The position numbers and the translations under genes are program-made. The notes under the pieces are model-generated. The model saw only the letters and a list, made by a program, of their open reading frames with translations, did not search any database and was not told the origin of the DNA. Of a DNA stretch of 64,000 nucleotides, positions 1-8,060 are shown one piece after another (positions within the stretch are counted from its first letter, which is position 1; each line of letters opens with the position of its first letter). Source of the stretch: an uncultured Acidobacteriia bacterium (GTDB lineage Bacteria > Acidobacteriota > Terriglobia > Bryobacterales > Bryobacteraceae); contig CAIUOG010000022.1 of the NCBI GenBank assembly GCA_903900705.1, positions 1 to 64,000 on the forward strand, read 5' to 3'.

Positions 1-106
1 GCGGGCGTTTCTGCTTTTGAAGGAACATGGCCAGGCGCTTTGCAAAGCGGCCAAACCGAAGTGCGGCGAGTGCCCGGTTCGGGCGGAATGCCGGTTTACG
101 GTCTGA
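1..106 (+). CDS. nth: Endonuclease III-like DNA glycosylase, C-terminal end (partial)
   Basis: Only the last 34 codons are present, read from base 2 to a TGA at 104-106; the gene begins outside the window. They contain four cysteines spaced C-X6-C-X2-C-X5-C (starting C-K-A-A-K-P-K-C-G-E-C), followed by just four residues. This is the [4Fe-4S] cluster loop at the extreme C terminus of endonuclease III, the base-excision-repair glycosylase/AP lyase for oxidised pyrimidines. MutY carries the same spacing but has a further domain after it, so the position argues for the Nth branch. The catalytic Lys/Asp and helix-hairpin-helix lie outside the window, so a divergent HhH-GPD paralogue cannot be excluded. 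Confidence 0.8.
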   Translation, partial: RAFLLLKEHGQALCKAAKPKCGECPVRAECRFTV

Positions 107-222
107 CCGGCGCGTTGTTTTGCCAACCGCCTGACTCCAAAAAGGGAAGAAATTTATCTTTTGGGAAGTGGGAACGGCCCACCACGGGTCGGGGGGGGTG
201 ACAGGGGATTCTTCCCGATCCC

Positions 223-248
223 GATCACTGATTGTCTGATCACTGATT
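223..248. promoter_or_regulatory. Paired ATCA-n-TGAT repeats upstream of arsR (candidate ArsR operator)
   Basis: An 11-base unit, GATCACTGATT, occurs twice (223-233 and 238-248), 15 bases apart. Each copy contains the small inverted repeat ATCA-C-TGAT. It lies about 95-120 bases before the chosen arsR start and about 50 bases before a consensus-like -35 hexamer TTGACA (295-300); no convincing -10 was found. ArsR/SmtB repressors usually bind inverted repeats in their own promoter. The operator role is inferred from position and symmetry only. Confidence 0.35.
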
Positions 249-341
249 CTCTTCTGAAACTTGCACACGCCCAATTCCGGGGCGCAAGAAGGGTTTGACA
301 GACACAATCTCCGCATGCAATCGTTAATCGACGATAGGCAA

Positions 342-692
342 ATGAACGACAGAGCCCCCGATGAATTTTGCTGCGCACCGGAGCCGCCTCAACCCGAGTT
401 GAGCATGCAGGCGCTCGAAGGCGCCGAAGCGGACGAGCACTTAGCCAAACTCGCCAAAGCGATCGGCCACCCCGCCAGGGTTTATATCCTGCGAATGCTG
501 TCGCGGAAAGAAGCGCGGGTTTGCAGCCAGATTGCGGACGAACTGCCGCTGGCTCAGTCCACGGTTTCGGAACATTTGCGCATCCTGAAGGACGCGGGAC
601 TCGTGCGCAGTTCGCAGGACGGTCCCCGCGTTGGTTACTGCATCAACTTCGACGGACTGCGGCGGCTGAAGGCACTGGTAGCAATTATCTAA
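342..692 (+). CDS. arsR: ArsR/SmtB-family metalloregulator
   Basis: 116-residue winged-helix repressor heading the arsenic island; it is expected to bind the ars promoter and release it on As(III). The core is classic ArsR: H-P-A-R-V-Y-I-L near residue 40, a recognition helix around [11 protein letters not shown], and a wing ending in G-P-R-V-G-Y-C. The usual ELCVCDL arsenite site is not conserved (the region reads E-A-R-V-C-S-Q-I), so ligation may use that Cys plus the N-terminal Cys-Cys pair or the Cys after the wing; this is inference. Start chosen at ATG 342, preceded by a weak AGG and giving a normal family length. An in-frame ATG at 315 is possible but lies where the -10 of the TTGACA promoter would fall. 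Confidence 0.85.
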   Translation: MNDRAPDEFCCAPEPPQPELSMQALEGAEADEHLAKLAKAIGHPARVYILRMLSRKEARVCSQIADELPLAQSTVSEHLRILKDAGLVRSSQDGPRVGYCINFDGLRRLKALVAII

Positions 693-805
693 GAGAGAAC
701 GTTGATCTCACAGGAAGATTTTGTGTGACCAATCCATCGTCAATCGTCGATATTCGAAGTCACACGGGAAGTATCGATTGGGAAGAAGAAAAGGAAAGAG
801 GGATT

Positions 806-1300
806 ATGACGCCGCGACACTTCAACGTTCTGTTCCTGTGCATCGGGAACTCAGCCCGTTCCATCATGGCCGAAGCCATTATGAATCGGAAGGGTTTCCC
901 CAACTTCACCGGCTACAGCGCCGGGAGCCACCCCACCGGCCATGTCAGTACTCACGCGCTCAAACAGATTGCCAGCGGTGGCATGCCAGTTGACGGGCTG
1001 AGAAGCAAGAGCTGGGACGAATTCGGGAAGCCTGGCGCTCCGGAGATCCACTTTGTGTTTACCGTGTGCGACCGAGAGGTCGCCGAGCCGTGTCCTGTGT
1101 GGCCGGGTCAACCGCTGACGGCGCAGTGGAGTGTGCCGGACCCGGCTGCAGTCACCGGTACGGAGGATCAGATTCAACGGGCATATTTCGAAGCCTACAG
1201 AATTCTTGACCGCAGGATCGCGTTGTTTGTTTCCTTGCCGCTGGTAACCCTGGAACGAGAGGTTGTTCAGCGAGAGATCGATAAGATCGGCCGGAGCTAG
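806..1300 (+). CDS. arsC: Arsenate reductase, thioredoxin-coupled LMW-PTP type (first copy)
   Basis: 164-residue cytoplasmic enzyme predicted to reduce As(V) to As(III). The P-loop C-X5-R is at C12-IGNSA-R18, with the resolving cysteine pair C88/C96 in F-T-V-C-D-R-E...P-C-P. This three-cysteine layout matches the thioredoxin-dependent ArsC family (pI258 type). The ATG at 806 follows a strong purine-rich ribosome site (GGAAAGAGGG), which favours it over longer in-frame starts. It lies 113 bases after arsR. It has a longer C-terminal tail than the second copy at 3884-4321 and is clearly a different sequence, so the two are not a recent duplication. Confidence 0.88.
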   Translation: MTPRHFNVLFLCIGNSARSIMAEAIMNRKGFPNFTGYSAGSHPTGHVSTHALKQIASGGMPVDGLRSKSWDEFGKPGAPEIHFVFTVCDREVAEPCPVWPGQPLTAQWSVPDPAAVTGTEDQIQRAYFEAYRILDRRIALFVSLPLVTLEREVVQREIDKIGRS

Positions 1301-1326
1301 GCGGGCTGGCATACCCAGCAAATCCC

Positions 1327-1539
1327 ATGGAACAGCCGCTCCATCAAAGTTCGGTCCTCAAGAGAACACTGAACGTGCTGGCCTGGGTTCTGATTGCCGC
1401 ACTGCTAGCCGCGACTCTGTGGGCTGCACAGTGGGCGGCGAAACAGCCGAGGGTACATTCGATCTGGGGAGAGCCCTCCGACAGTCCAATAACCAGAACT
1501 ACACCCAGCAGTTGCACATTGAGTAGACACAACTCATAG
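1327..1539 (+). CDS. Possible small single-pass membrane protein in the ars island
   Basis: A 70-codon reading frame with one clear hydrophobic stretch (about residues 15-36, rich in Leu/Ala/Trp) after a short basic N terminus. The last third is polar and low in complexity and may be non-coding in character. No family recognised. It sits between arsC and the ArsJ-type GAPDH gene, where an arsenite permease might be expected; one short helix cannot be a transporter. No good ribosome site. It may be a real accessory peptide or a chance frame in a 260-base gap. Confidence 0.35.
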   Translation: MEQPLHQSSVLKRTLNVLAWVLIAALLAATLWAAQWAAKQPRVHSIWGEPSDSPITRTTPSSCTLSRHNS

Positions 1540-1563
1540 ATCCACAGTTTTTAAGGGACACAA

Positions 1564-2583
1564 ATGACTCGAATTGGAATTAACGGATTTGGACGCATGG
1601 GGCGCCTTGCGTTCCGCGCTCTGTGGGATTGCCCGGACGCCTCAATCGTCCATGTGAATGAAATTAAAGGCAGCGCGACAACGGCGGCGCACCTTCTCGA
1701 ATTTGACAGTGTTCACGGGCGGTGGTCCCGGCCTACCACCGTCTCGGCCGACCACTTCACCGTCGATGGTCGCCGCGTGGCTTTTTCGTCCGCCCCGAAG
1801 CCGAACGAAGTGCCATGGGAGGAAAGCGGCGTCGACATCGTGCTTGAATGCAGCGGCAAACTGATCACCACGGAGTCGCTGGAACCGTACTTCGAACGGG
1901 GAGTTCGAAAGGTGGTCGTCGCAGCCCCCGTGAAGACCAGTGGCGCGCTGAACATCGTGATGGGCGTGAATGACCATCTTTACTCGCCCGAGGAACACCA
2001 CATTGTGACCGCGGCCTCCTGCACGACGAACTGCCTCGCTCCGGTGGTTAAGGTCATCCATGAGGGACTGGGGATTCGTCACGGCGTGATCACCACTATC
2101 CACGACGTGACGAATACTCAGGTGATCGTCGATCTTCCGCACACGGATCTCCGGAGGGCGAGATCCGCACTGATGTCGCTGATTCCAACCACAACCGGAT
2201 CGGCGACCGCAATTACGCTCATCTATCCGGAACTGAAGGGCAAACTCAACGGAGTCGCGATTCGGGTTCCGCTGCTGAACGCGTCGTTGACAGATTGCGT
2301 CTTCGAAGTCGAAAGAGATACCGACGTCGCAGAGGTGAACGGGATGCTGAAGGCGGCAGCGGAGGGCGGGCTGAACGGGATCCTCGGCTACGAAGAGCGG
2401 CCGCTCGTCTCCATCGACTACGTCAACGATCCGCGGTCTGGCATCGTGGACGCATTGTCGACGATGGTAATTGACGGAACGCAGGTCAAACTCCTCGTCT
2501 GGTACGACAACGAATGGGGCTACGCCAACAGGCTCGTCGAACTGGCTCTGAAGGTCGCGGCGTCGCTGCCACCTCGCGCGTAA
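1564..2583 (+). CDS. ArsJ-associated glyceraldehyde-3-phosphate dehydrogenase
   Basis: 339-residue GAPDH. It has the N-terminal Rossmann motif G-I-N-G-F-G-R-M-G and the catalytic S-C-T-T-N-C with nucleophile C153; the C-terminal W-Y-D-N-E-W-G-Y is also present. In ars operons this enzyme uses arsenate in place of phosphate to form 1-arseno-3-phosphoglycerate, which ArsJ exports; the released compound then falls apart outside the cell (Chen, Rosen and colleagues). Evidence for this role over glycolysis is context: arsJ starts 10 bases downstream and arsC genes flank both. Start ATG 1564. A glycolytic moonlighting role is possible. Confidence 0.88.
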   Translation: MTRIGINGFGRMGRLAFRALWDCPDASIVHVNEIKGSATTAAHLLEFDSVHGRWSRPTTVSADHFTVDGRRVAFSSAPKPNEVPWEESGVDIVLECSGKLITTESLEPYFERGVRKVVVAAPVKTSGALNIVMGVNDHLYSPEEHHIVTAASCTTNCLAPVVKVIHEGLGIRHGVITTIHDVTNTQVIVDLPHTDLRRARSALMSLIPTTTGSATAITLIYPELKGKLNGVAIRVPLLNASLTDCVFEVERDTDVAEVNGMLKAAAEGGLNGILGYEERPLVSIDYVNDPRSGIVDALSTMVIDGTQVKLLVWYDNEWGYANRLVELALKVAASLPPRA

Positions 2584-2593
2584 TGCTGAGCCA

Positions 2594-3838
2594 ATGACCA
2601 GTCTTCGCAGCTACGCGCTGGTGACCGGCGCGTATTGGGGATTTACGATCACCGACGGGGCACTGCGAATGCTCGTGCTCCTGCATTTCTACAGGCTCGG
2701 CTATGACGCGGTGTCGATCGCGTTCCTCTTTCTGTTCTACGAATTCTTTGGAATCGTAACGAACCTTTTCGGTGGTTGGATCGCGTCGCGTTCGGGAGTC
2801 AAGGTCACTCTCTTCGGGGGGCTGATCCTGCAGATCGTATCGCTGCTGATGCTGGCAGCGCTCAATCCGCGTTGGTCCACTCTCATTTCCGTCGTCTACG
2901 TCATGTCCGCCCAGGCGCTCTCGGGTATCGCGAAAGACCTGACGAAGATGAGTTCCAAGAGCGCGATTAAAGTGATCGTGCCTGAGAATGCGGACGGCGC
3001 ACTTTTCAAGTGGGTCGCCCGCCTGACGGGCTCTAAGAACGCGCTCAAAGGCTTCGGCTTCTTCGTGGGCGGATGGCTTTTGGCCGCCCTCGGGTTCAGG
3101 GGCGCCCTGATCGGAATGGCCGCGGCACTGGGCCTTGTGCTGCTGGGGACCGCTGCGTCGCTGTCGGGCGATCTAGGGCGGTCAAAGAAGAAAGTCAAGT
3201 TCACGTCTTTGCTTTCGAAGAGCCGTGAGATCAACTGGCTGTCCGCCGCGAGGTTGTTTCTGTTCGCCGCACGCGATGTCTGGTTTGTGGTCGGTCTGCC
3301 GGTCTTTCTCAGCCAGCTTGGCTGGTCCTCGTACGCAGTGGGAGCGTTTCTGGCGCTGTGGGTGATCGGTTACGGCTTCATTCAGGCCACCGTCCCCGAG
3401 ATTCTCCGACTGGCCGGAGGGAGAAACGGTATCGACGGGACAGCGGCCCGGCACTGGGCGTCCGTGTTGGTCCTGGTTCCTCTGGGTCTGATCGGAGCAC
3501 TGTGGTTTGGCGCAGACCGGGCGACGGCGCTGATGATCGGTCTGGCGATCTTCGCCGTGGTGTTTGCGATCAACTCGGCAGTCCATTCCTATCTGGTTCT
3601 GATGTACACCGACGCGGACTCGGTCGCCGTAAACGTTGGCTTCTACTACATGGCGAACGCGGGTGGGCGACTGCTCGGAACATTGCTATCGGGAATGATC
3701 TTTCAATTGGCGGGCTTCGGTGGCTGCCTGTGGGGTTCGGTCACGCTCGTGGCCGCGGCCGCCCTGTTGTCGTTTAAACTTCCACGGGGACACGCGATTT
3801 CGATCGGGGCACTGCCCGCCGGGTCTGGCGGCGAATGA
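2594..3838 (+). CDS. arsJ: Organoarsenical efflux MFS transporter ArsJ
   Basis: 414-residue multi-pass membrane protein with about 12 hydrophobic segments. Its N terminus (S-L-R-S-Y-A-L-V-T-G-A-Y-W-G-F-T-I-T-D-G-A-L-R) and the conserved loop with K-D-L-T-K-M-S-S-K-S-A-I-K match my memory of the ArsJ family. It is predicted to export 1-arseno-3-phosphoglycerate made by the GAPDH encoded 10 bases upstream. It would give arsenate resistance without reduction, beside the two ArsC reductases. No Acr3 or ArsB arsenite exporter is visible in this island, so the reductase branch must rely on an exporter encoded elsewhere or on other detoxification. Confidence 0.88.
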   Translation: MTSLRSYALVTGAYWGFTITDGALRMLVLLHFYRLGYDAVSIAFLFLFYEFFGIVTNLFGGWIASRSGVKVTLFGGLILQIVSLLMLAALNPRWSTLISVVYVMSAQALSGIAKDLTKMSSKSAIKVIVPENADGALFKWVARLTGSKNALKGFGFFVGGWLLAALGFRGALIGMAAALGLVLLGTAASLSGDLGRSKKKVKFTSLLSKSREINWLSAARLFLFAARDVWFVVGLPVFLSQLGWSSYAVGAFLALWVIGYGFIQATVPEILRLAGGRNGIDGTAARHWASVLVLVPLGLIGALWFGADRATALMIGLAIFAVVFAINSAVHSYLVLMYTDADSVAVNVGFYYMANAGGRLLGTLLSGMIFQLAGFGGCLWGSVTLVAAAALLSFKLPRGHAISIGALPAGSGGE

Positions 3839-3883
3839 TGGCCCGGATAGCGTTCCGCCGCGATTCCAGTCGGAGTATCTCTC

Positions 3884-4321
3884 GTGGCTAAGAAACGAGT
3901 CCTGATCATCTGCACCGGCAATTCCGCAAGAAGCCAGATGGCGGAGGCCTTACTGCGATTCGAGGGGGGCGACGCGTTTGATGTGTTTTCGGCGGGCACA
4001 AATCCGGCAGCCAATGTCCGTCCTGAGGCCGTGGCAGTCCTGCAGGAAATCAATATCGACATTTCCGCCCAGCATTCAAAGTCTGTCTCGGAATTTGCGG
4101 GGCAGCGATTCGATTTCGTCATCACCGTCTGCGACCAGGCACGCGAAGATTGTCCCGTCTTTGCCGGGGAAGTCACGCGACTTCACTGGCCGTTCGAAGA
4201 CCCGGCGCTGGTCCTTGATGCGGGAAAAGAGCGGCTGTATGCATTTCGAAAATTGCGAGACAAGATCCACAGCCGAGTGATCGTGTTTGTAGCGGAAAGT
4301 GCCCGAGGGTACTTGTGGTGA
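3884..4321 (+). CDS. arsC: Arsenate reductase, thioredoxin-coupled LMW-PTP type (second copy)
   Basis: 145-residue ArsC closing the arsenic operon, 45 bases after arsJ. The P-loop is C10-TGNSA-R16-S and the resolving pair is C83/C90 (T-V-C-D-Q-A-R-E-D-C-P); these positions almost coincide with C10/C82/C89 of the thioredoxin-coupled pI258 enzyme. Start is GTG 3884 (reads G-T-G G-C-T A-A-G). Compared with the first copy it is shorter and closer to the canonical family. Two arsC genes in one operon may differ in redox partner or expression; that is inference. Confidence 0.88.
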   Translation: MAKKRVLIICTGNSARSQMAEALLRFEGGDAFDVFSAGTNPAANVRPEAVAVLQEINIDISAQHSKSVSEFAGQRFDFVITVCDQAREDCPVFAGEVTRLHWPFEDPALVLDAGKERLYAFRKLRDKIHSRVIVFVAESARGYLW

Positions 4322-4490
4322 GCGGAGTCCGTGCCACTTTGGGAGCCGGTAAGAAGGTTCGCCAGAACCATAATGCCCTTCAGACCGTACCTCGCAGACC
4401 TGAGGCGCTACCGACTGCCTGAGAAAGCACTTCCTGAGCGGCAGGTATGAGAGCGAGGCGAGGGGCGGTCTTACTCCGGTTTTTGGCTGA

Positions 4491-5732
4491 TCAGCGACGG
4501 CGGCGGCTGGAGAAGCTTCGGGTGGTGGTGGGCTTCGGAGCGGCGGCGGGGGGTTCGTTGGTGCCCATGGAGGCGAGGAAAGCGTCGATGTCCTCGATGA
4601 GGCCGATGGGGCGCGGCAGGGCGGGCATTTCGCGGTATTGCATCTGGATGCCGAGGGAACGTTCGTAGTTGCGGACGTCGGACCGTTCGAGGGGGGTGAC
4701 GAAGGTCCAGGATGCGCCGCGCGCGCCGGCGCGGCCGGTGCGGCCGACGCGGTGGACGAAGTTTTCGGGTTCCTGCGGGAGGTCGTAGTTGACAACGTGG
4801 GCGATGTCGTCGACATGGATGCCGCGGGCGGCAACGTCGGTGGCGACGAGGACGCGGTATTTGCCGTCTTTGAAGCCCTGCAGAGCGTCGTTGCGTTCCT
4901 TCTGGGAACGGTCTCCGTGGATGGAGGTCACTTTGTGGCGGCCGCGGTGCAGGAATTTGGTCAGCCGGTCCGCTCCCTCTTTGGTGGAGACGAAGACGAG
5001 GAAGGAGCCCTGCTCCTGCCTGAGCAGGTGTTCGAGGAGGTCGAATTTCGACGCCTGGGCGACTTCAAAACAGTAGAGGTCGATCTGGCTGGCGGTCTGT
5101 GCGCTGGCTTCGACGGCGATGCGCACGGGATCGTTCACGTAGCTGGCGACGAGGCCGGCGACGGACTGTTCCATGGTGGCGGAGAACAGCATGGTGTGGC
5201 GCTTGCGGGGCACCTTATCGAGAATGATGCGGAGCGAGGGCAGGAAGCCCATGTCGAGCATGCGGTCCGCCTCATCGAGGACGACGGTGGCGGCGGTGGA
5301 GAGATCGACGAGGCGGCGGTCGATGTAGTCGCAGAGGCGGCCGGGGGTGGCGATGACGACTTCCGCGCCGTTCTGGATGTCGCGCAGCTGGTTGTTCTCG
5401 CTCATGCCGCCGACGACGACGGCGGTGCGGATCTTCATGCCTTCGATGAGCTGGCGGAAGGCCTCATCGATCTGGATGGCGAGTTCGCGGGTGGGGCTGA
5501 GGATGAGGACTTTGATGGATTTGGTGCGGGGAACGGCCGCGAGGGCTTCGATGACGGGGATGGAGAAGGCGAGGGTCTTGCCGGTGCCGGTCTGGGCGGT
5601 GGCGACGACGTCGCGACCTTCGAGAAGCGGGGGGATGGCCTGGGCCTGGACGGGCGTCGGGGTGACGAATTCGTTCTTTTCGAGGTTGTGCCGCAGGGCG
5701 GGACAGAGATTGAGTTCGGAAAAATGCTGCAT
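4491..5732 (-). CDS. rhlE: DEAD-box RNA helicase, RhlE-like
   Basis: 413-residue ATP-dependent RNA helicase acting in ribosome assembly, RNA turnover or cold adaptation. Motifs appear in order: Q motif with F-V-T-P-T-P-V-Q, Walker A A-Q-T-G-T-G-K-T (about residues 45-52), P-T-R-E-L-A, T-P-G-R-L, D-E-A-D, S-A-T, and in the second RecA domain V-A-T-D-V-A-A-R-G-I and H-R-V-G-R-T-G-R. A short basic tail ends in S-S-R-R-R-R, a usual RNA-binding feature of RhlE-type helicases. Its stop lies 170 bases from the end of the ars island on the opposite strand; that gap shows nothing notable. Confidence 0.9.
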   Translation of the reverse strand: MQHFSELNLCPALRHNLEKNEFVTPTPVQAQAIPPLLEGRDVVATAQTGTGKTLAFSIPVIEALAAVPRTKSIKVLILSPTRELAIQIDEAFRQLIEGMKIRTAVVVGGMSENNQLRDIQNGAEVVIATPGRLCDYIDRRLVDLSTAATVVLDEADRMLDMGFLPSLRIILDKVPRKRHTMLFSATMEQSVAGLVASYVNDPVRIAVEASAQTASQIDLYCFEVAQASKFDLLEHLLRQEQGSFLVFVSTKEGADRLTKFLHRGRHKVTSIHGDRSQKERNDALQGFKDGKYRVLVATDVAARGIHVDDIAHVVNYDLPQEPENFVHRVGRTGRAGARGASWTFVTPLERSDVRNYERSLGIQMQYREMPALPRPIGLIEDIDAFLASMGTNEPPAAAPKPTTTRSFSSRRRR

Positions 5733-5829
5733 TTATCGGATTCGGTACGAATTCTCCCCAGTCTTCAGGATAGCAGCGTTTGGGGGAGCAGATGCGCGGG
5801 GGTGCGCGGGCGGGCGGATGGGGGGTGGG

Positions 5830-7209
5830 TCAGAGTTCGAAGGCGGGGTCGATGAGGATCTGGAAGGGCTCGGAAAAATCGGCGCGGGCGGTGCGGAGGC
5901 GGAGTTCGCGGACGCCTTTGGGGAGGCTGCGGAGTTTGGCGTTGATTTGCCAGAGGCCGGGAGCGGGACGCTCGACGGAGAGCAGAGGGTAGGGGTTGCC
6001 ATCGACGGTGAGCTGGACTTTGGAGAGGTCGAGGGACGCTTCGTCGTGGGTGAAGCGGCAGGCGAGGGTTTCGTTGCGGTAGCCGCGGAAGGTGGTGGTG
6101 CGGTCCATGGTGTTTTCGACGCGGAGGATGGCGGGCGGGGGGAGGTCCGGGGTTTCCGGCTGGAAGGCGGTGAGGCCGTAGCGGCGTTCGGCGCCGTGGG
6201 GCAGCATGCGGATGCGCACGGGCTGGCTGAAGCCGGCGGCGCGAGAGCCGACGCGGACGTCGTGATCGCCGGGGGAGATGCCGGGGGGAACTTTGCAGTT
6301 GACCTGCCAGTAGCCGGCGTCGTGGTGGACGAGGATGAGGGCGGGGACGCCGTAGCGGTCGACTTCGACAAGAACGTCGTCCTGGGTGAGCGGGCCGTCG
6401 TAGAGGAAGGCGAGGACGAGGTATTCGTCTTTGCGGGGCTGAAAAATGATGTCGTTGTGGCGGTTGTTGACGGCGGAGCAGAGGAAGGGGGGGAGGAGGC
6501 CGGGAGTGGGGGTGACAGGCTGCCAGGCGCGGTGAGCGAGGAGGCCGCCGCGGCGGGAATCGACGTAGAGGAAGTCGACGCGGGGGAAGCCGGCGGAGCG
6601 GGCCATGGCCATGAGGCAGGCGGTGGTGGGGCCGCACCAGTTGTCGATCTGGCCGCCGAGCTGGTCGGTTTCGTAGAACTCCATGAAGCAGCGGGCAGGG
6701 TCGGGCTGGTCGTCTATAACGTAGCTTTCGATGAAGGCCTGGCCGCGGGTGACGGAGCAGACGTTTTCGAGGGCGTAGAGGGGGTGGCGGAGGTGGTAGA
6801 AGACGCCGAAGAAGAGGACGTAGTCGAAAAGGCCGAAGCGTTCGGGGGTGAGCTCTTCGATGTCGGCAATGGCGTATTCGATTTTGGAGTTGCGGAGGCG
6901 TTTGACGGCGGTGAGTTCCTCGTATTCGACGTAATCGAAAGCGACGACTTCGGCGCCGCGGCGTTCGCATTCGAAGCTGTTCCAGCCGGAGGCGGAACCG
7001 ATGTCGAGGACGCGTTTACCGCGGAGGTCGGCGGGTAGGGGGTAAGCGGCGAGGCGGGCTTCGAGATTGGCGATGGGGATGATGCCGGGGATGACGGTGC
7101 CGTCGAGCAGTTCGAGGGTGTGATAGAGCGTGCTTTTGGCGAAGGCCTCGGTCTGGAGACGGATGAGGCGCTGAAATTCCGGGTTTCCGGCGGCGGATTC
7201 GATTGGCAC
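5830..7209 (-). CDS. SAM-dependent methyltransferase (CmoB/DUF1698-like) with Ig-like C-terminal domains
   Basis: About 459 residues. The N-terminal half resembles the CmoB-like methyltransferase fold: R-V-L-D-I-G-S-A-S-G-W-N-S-F (SAM loop), an acidic residue in V-A-F-D-Y, and F-F-G-V-F-Y-H-L-R-H-P with W-C-G-P-T-T later. The C-terminal ~200 residues look like two beta-sandwich repeats (each with a W-Q-V/I-N strand and R-V-G-S-R or L-R-L-R-T ending). Substrate unknown; glycan or lipid modification is as likely as tRNA. No ATG precedes the conserved region; I chose GTG 7209 (V-P-I-E-S-A-A-G), which leaves 53 bases to the divergent neighbour. A longer start at 7308 would overlap that gene. Confidence 0.7.
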   Translation of the reverse strand: MPIESAAGNPEFQRLIRLQTEAFAKSTLYHTLELLDGTVIPGIIPIANLEARLAAYPLPADLRGKRVLDIGSASGWNSFECERRGAEVVAFDYVEYEELTAVKRLRNSKIEYAIADIEELTPERFGLFDYVLFFGVFYHLRHPLYALENVCSVTRGQAFIESYVIDDQPDPARCFMEFYETDQLGGQIDNWCGPTTACLMAMARSAGFPRVDFLYVDSRRGGLLAHRAWQPVTPTPGLLPPFLCSAVNNRHNDIIFQPRKDEYLVLAFLYDGPLTQDDVLVEVDRYGVPALILVHHDAGYWQVNCKVPPGISPGDHDVRVGSRAAGFSQPVRIRMLPHGAERRYGLTAFQPETPDLPPPAILRVENTMDRTTTFRGYRNETLACRFTHDEASLDLSKVQLTVDGNPYPLLSVERPAPGLWQINAKLRSLPKGVRELRLRTARADFSEPFQILIDPAFEL

Positions 7210-7262
7210 GGGGTGAGGTTGTGACGCGTTGCGTCCCAACGGGCAATGATAACGTATTGGCC

Positions 7263-8060
7263 ATGACTGTGAAAGACAGGCCCGACCGCCGGGCAATGCT
7301 GGCGACACTTTTGGGAGGCGCGTGCCTGCCGGCGGTGGCGCAGCAGGGTTCGGAACCTTACAAGCCGAAGCAGAGCGACCGGCCGGAGGCTCTGGCGGAC
7401 GATGAGGCGGGGTTCCGTCCGCTGTTTAACGGGAAGAATCTGGACGGCTGGGAGGGGGATCCGAAGTACTGGCGGTGGGAGGGCGATGCGCTGGTGGGCG
7501 AGATCACGCCGGAGACGGTGGTGAAGAGCAACACGTTCATCATCTGGCGGGGCGGCGCGCCCAGGGATTTCGAGCTGAAGGTGGATTACCGGATGACCGC
7601 GAACGGGAACAGCGGGATCAATTACCGGAGCGTGGTGGCGCCGGACCCGGTGACGCCTTCGAACCGTTTCGCGATGCGCGGGTATCAGGCGGATATCGAT
7701 GGCAGGAACGTCTATACGGGCCAGAATTACGAGGAAAAAGGGCGGCTGTTTCTGGGCACGCGCGGGCAGATCACGCATGTGACGGGCGGGCGGAAACCGA
7801 TTGTTCTGGGGTCGCTGGGAGACCCGAAAGAGCTGGAGAAGCTGATTACGGCGGACTGGAATTCGTATCACCTGATTATCCGGAATAATGTGCTGGTGCA
7901 TATGCTGAACGGGCGCACGATGTGCGTGGTGATTGATGACGACAAGCCGGGGGATGCGACGACGCCGGGCAGGATGATGGCGGGGCTGATTGGCGTGCAG
8001 GTGCATGTGGGGCCGCCGATGAAGGTGGAGTACCGGAATTTCCGGCTGAAGGAGTTTTAG
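7263..8060 (+). CDS. Secreted DUF1080 protein (3-keto-disaccharide hydrolase-like fold)
   Basis: 265 residues. The N terminus D-R-R-A-M-L followed by a hydrophobic run and A-V-A-Q-Q looks like a signal peptide, possibly Tat. The DUF1080 domain begins at F-R-P-L-F-N-G-K-N-L-D-G-W, the family signature, and continues with N-S-G-I-N-Y-R-S and a final V-E-Y-R-N-F-R-L. Members are concanavalin-like sandwiches; some hydrolyse 3-keto-glycosides, and most acidobacterial and planctomycete copies are uncharacterised. Start ATG 7263 is preferred because upstream in-frame codons would run into the divergent methyltransferase start. Its stop overlaps the convergent ATPase gene by four bases. Confidence 0.8.
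   Translation: MTVKDRPDRRAMLATLLGGACLPAVAQQGSEPYKPKQSDRPEALADDEAGFRPLFNGKNLDGWEGDPKYWRWEGDALVGEITPETVVKSNTFIIWRGGAPRDFELKVDYRMTANGNSGINYRSVVAPDPVTPSNRFAMRGYQADIDGRNVYTGQNYEEKGRLFLGTRGQITHVTGGRKPIVLGSLGDPKELEKLITADWNSYHLIIRNNVLVHMLNGRTMCVVIDDDKPGDATTPGRMMAGLIGVQVHVGPPMKVEYRNFRLKEF

Noticed and set aside
1263-1526. Alternative 87-codon frame overlapping arsC and the small membrane frame
   Set aside because: It starts inside arsC in another frame and has a Ser/Gly/Arg-rich product without features; the frame at 1327-1539 at least has a TM helix.
1-4321. Arsenic island as a recently inserted mobile element
   Set aside because: No integrase, transposase, terminal repeat or tRNA end is visible near either border.
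5347-7038. Long open frames on the strand opposite to the helicase and methyltransferase genes
   Set aside because: High GC at third positions keeps antisense frames open. Their products are Gly/Glu/Val-rich low-complexity shadows without motifs, and the minus-strand genes have clear families.
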